DNA of 64,000 nt from Caballeronia catudaia (lineage in GTDB: Bacteria; Pseudomonadota; Gammaproteobacteria; Burkholderiales; Burkholderiaceae). Location of the stretch: assembly GCF_001544755.2 (NCBI RefSeq), contig NZ_FCOF02000024.1:34091-98090 (forward strand), in the 5' to 3' direction. The notes below the pieces were generated by a model that did not search any database, was not told the origin of the DNA, and saw only the letters and a program-made list of their open reading frames with translations. Below are positions 62,212 to 64,000 of this stretch, piece after piece. The number at the start of each line of letters is the position of its first letter. Within the stretch, counting starts at the first letter, position 1. Position numbers and translations under genes: made by a program.

Positions 62212-62588
62212 GTTCGTCGATAGCGAAGACGTAAAGCACTTTGCGAGAAGCAAGCACCGTCATGAGGAAACATTCTTCAAGAATTCCGGTGTTTCCGTCC
62301 CGTAACCCGTGGGCGGGTTAGTTTAGGGATCGACCCAACGATCACAGTGGTGGCAGTCCAGTCGGTGAATGTCCCCAGAGGACGTAGGGCGTCCCCAGCT
62401 CTTTACCGCCCGGCAGTATTTAACATCGGGACCCGGATGGACGCACATTCGCTCGCTTGCCTTGTTTGATGGAATAGGAACGCTCGCCCGACTGTTCTGC
62501 AAATGGCTGTAGCAGCTTCCCTTAGAGGGAAGTACGCGCCGCCCTTAGAAGAACACTTTCTCAGAGAGCAGCGACACAACACCGTCAA
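62212..62588. other. Intergenic region after the guanidine operon
   Basis: No gene recognised. Contains a terminator-like hairpin (62303-62320) that probably ends the operon transcript. The 3' part supplies the promoter region of the deaminase-like gene; no clear promoter could be named. Confidence 0.5.
62303..62320 (+). terminator. Terminator-like hairpin
   Basis: TAACCCG-TGGG-CGGGTTA forms a perfect seven-base-pair stem 92 bases after allophanate hydrolase. Only GTTTAG follows, not a strong T-run, so termination may be weak or Rho-aided. Confidence 0.4.
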
Positions 62589-63272
62589 GTGGAGGGCATG
62601 ATGTACGGATCACAGTACGTATCCTATGGAACGAGCAAAAATTGTCCGCGGTGCGCCCGCGTTCATCTACCGCGAGAGGGAATCGAGGAAACATCGGCCA
62701 GCCGCTTCAAACTTCTGCAGTTGATGGGTGAACTCGTCTACGCACGGAAACATCAATATGCAGGGGTAGATCAGGCTGACAGGATGTTCGGCGTTTTAAT
62801 CACGCCCGCTGCGATATATGCTGCCCATTCTGGACAGTTGCATAATGGTTTCACGCCATTTTTGATTGCGGCTCGTGGACGCGGATACACGACCTGTGAC
62901 GAACGAGGCCCAAACTTTCCAGGCCTACTCGACGTCCGCTTTCGACCGATTACACCGGATCTGTACAAAGGCACGAAACGCGGGGGCGGATATCCACCGG
63001 GTGCTTGCGCTGCGCCGCGTCTGATACAGCAGGCCATTTTGGATCATCAAAGGAGAAACCAGCGTATCGACCTGACTCGCTGGGCCATGTCCGAAGTCAT
63101 GTACAAAAGCGATCCGACACGGTCGCCTGCCAGCGGGCAAGATTGGGTACACGGATTGACCGCTCACTCGTGTGAAACATGTGCGCGTCTTGTTCCGCTG
63201 CTGCTCTGTACTCACGAGGCCGACTGGACTCACGACTTTGATACGACTGCCTTCACGCGAATGTTCAAATAG
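62589..63272 (+). CDS. Deaminase-like protein with altered catalytic motif
   Basis: A 227-residue protein. The N-terminus has CPRC (19-22). The C-terminal half resembles nucleoside/nucleic-acid deaminase folds: GACAAPRLIQQAILDH (138-153), MSEVMY (167-172) and HSCETCARLVPLLLC (193-207), where C-x-x-C would hold zinc. The expected CAE or HAE is CAA, so Ala142 replaces the catalytic Glu. Neighbours are an operon end and an IS30 element, so it may be a mobile cargo gene. Deaminase assignment is by motif only. Confidence 0.6.
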   Translation: MEGMMYGSQYVSYGTSKNCPRCARVHLPREGIEETSASRFKLLQLMGELVYARKHQYAGVDQADRMFGVLITPAAIYAAHSGQLHNGFTPFLIAARGRGYTTCDERGPNFPGLLDVRFRPITPDLYKGTKRGGGYPPGACAAPRLIQQAILDHQRRNQRIDLTRWAMSEVMYKSDPTRSPASGQDWVHGLTAHSCETCARLVPLLLCTHEADWTHDFDTTAFTRMFK

Positions 63273-63488
63273 TCCGTCATTGCCTTATAAGGATCGGAGC
63301 ATTTTAGTTTCGCCGGAAACGCGCCGGTGACCACCTCGGCAACTCAATGTTCCCCCTTGATGTTTGATGTTTGATGACAGCGCTTGTCCGGCCGAAATTG
63401 CTTCGGCAAGATCTTGGGGGTCGAAGATGGCGTCTCTGCATTAGGGCCATATGCCGCAGAGAGTCAGACGTGATCTGTCTGTCGCATC

Positions 63489-63875
63489 TCAACGCAGCAC
63501 CATGACACATAGCGCCAGACCGGCCCCGTAGGTCCCAAGTGCCCCGACGAACCGGAAGGGGTTGGGTTTGGCCATCGTGGGCCACGCGATAAGTCCGATG
63601 ACGAGCAGACAGCGGCACGCGGTTGAAGCGACGATCAGCGACTCGGCTACGATCGAAGGCGATCGCGCGCCAAGGTAGAGAAACAGCACCGCGAGGAATG
63701 GCGCGTATTCGGCCGTGTTGGCATGAGCCCGAACGAGCTTGTGTAGTCGGTTCGCGGGGTCCGACTCGCAGCCAAAGTTGGTACCTTCGTGAAAACGCAT
63801 CACTGAGATGGACAATCCGAGGCCGAAAAGTAGCAGTCCAAGAATCATCACGCATATGAGAGCAACAATGTTCAC
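63489..63875 (-). CDS. MAPEG family membrane protein
   Basis: A 128-residue four-helix protein. FHEGTNFGCESDPANRLHKL then VRAHANTAEYAPFLAVLFLY is the MAPEG signature with the polar RAHANTAEY segment that binds glutathione in characterised members. ATG 63875 has AGGAGG upstream. Stands alone; probably a glutathione-linked detoxification enzyme or homologue. Confidence 0.88.
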   Translation of the reverse strand: MNIVALICVMILGLLLFGLGLSISVMRFHEGTNFGCESDPANRLHKLVRAHANTAEYAPFLAVLFLYLGARSPSIVAESLIVASTACRCLLVIGLIAWPTMAKPNPFRFVGALGTYGAGLALCVMVLR

Positions 63876-63914
63876 TTGAACGAGCCTCCTTGAAGGGCGG
63901 CCTCAAAAGCGAGG

Positions 63915-63944
63915 TGCAACACCTATCTCGTATAAGGTGTTGCA
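63915..63944. repeat. Inverted repeat at the left end of an IS30-type element
   Basis: TGCAACACC (63915-63923) and GGTGTTGCA (63936-63944) are perfect complements separated by 12 bases, just before the transposase start. It probably includes the left terminal repeat of the element. Confidence 0.55.
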
Positions 63945-64000
63945 ATGCCCGACAAAACTACTTCATACCAGCACCTTCAACCTGAAGAACGCCTCGCCAT
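63945..64000 (+). CDS. IS30-family transposase, N-terminus only
   Basis: ATG 63945 opens MPDKTTSYQHLQPEERLA, the start of IS30 transposases (helix-turn-helix with YxHLxxEERxxI). The rest lies beyond the window. It marks an insertion sequence at the right edge. Confidence 0.75.
   Translation, partial: MPDKTTSYQHLQPEERLA

Noticed and set aside
1..64000. CRISPR arrays, tRNA or rRNA genes, phage modules
   Set aside because: No regularly spaced repeats, no cloverleaf-like sequence and no phage structural genes were seen by eye.

Overview
The window is GC-rich, codon-biased DNA with the gene content of a beta-proteobacterium of the Burkholderiaceae (Burkholderia, Paraburkholderia or Caballeronia type). 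This is inferred from protein style (AraC, LysR and TetR regulators, CaiB/BaiF transferases, MipA/OmpV, DUF4337, a guanidine riboswitch on a urea-carboxylase-type operon), not from a database search. I see no rRNA, tRNA or CRISPR array. Gene density and the many accessory functions suggest a secondary chromosome or megaplasmid.

Region 1 (1-32.5 kb) is one large catabolic island. It holds three CaiB/BaiF CoA-transferases, a CaiC-like acyl-CoA ligase, a type II thioesterase, an acyl-CoA dehydrogenase with its own EtfBA, a crotonase, an aldehyde dehydrogenase, three SDR dehydrogenases, and a ketopantoate-reductase-like protein. It also has two cytochromes P450, two ferredoxins of different cluster type with two FAD ferredoxin reductases, an FAD aromatic hydroxylase, a gentisate-dioxygenase-like cupin, a fumarylpyruvate-hydrolase-like protein, MmgE/PrpD and two MFS transporters. 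AraC, LysR and TetR regulators accompany them. Four transcription units carry the same 28-bp upstream box (TCT[C/G]A-N16-GTATTGG), each copy facing its operon, so they probably form one regulon. The logic suggests uptake, P450 hydroxylation, CoA activation and beta-oxidation-like trimming of a cyclic acid, with an aromatic branch ending in gentisate ring cleavage. The substrate cannot be read from sequence. The island ends abruptly at 32.48 kb, where a prpF-like gene behind the TetR gene is cut after 15 codons by an IS256-like remnant.

Region 2 (32.5-52.3 kb) is patchy. Intact genes are two alpha/beta hydrolases, a MipA/OmpV protein, an N,N-dimethylformamidase-like protein, two surface lipoproteins, a histidine phosphatase, a DUF4337 protein, a large SAM/cyclase/AAA signalling protein, a cytochrome b561 and a hexapeptide acyltransferase. 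Between them lie gene remnants: DUF4118, two NRAMP pieces, a family 2 glycosyltransferase, ATP-grasp, GspG, DUF2252, IS66 TnpA and one unrecognised protein.

Region 3 (52.3-62.3 kb) is a guanidine-assimilation operon: a sigma-54-like promoter, a guanidine-I (ykkC) riboswitch, an ABC importer, the two DUF1989 proteins now known as carboxyguanidine deiminase subunits, a biotin carboxylase annotated historically as urea carboxylase, and allophanate hydrolase. Its end product would be ammonium and CO2.

Region 4 (62.3-64 kb) has a deaminase-like protein whose catalytic Glu position is Ala, a MAPEG membrane protein, and the start of an IS30-type element at the window edge.
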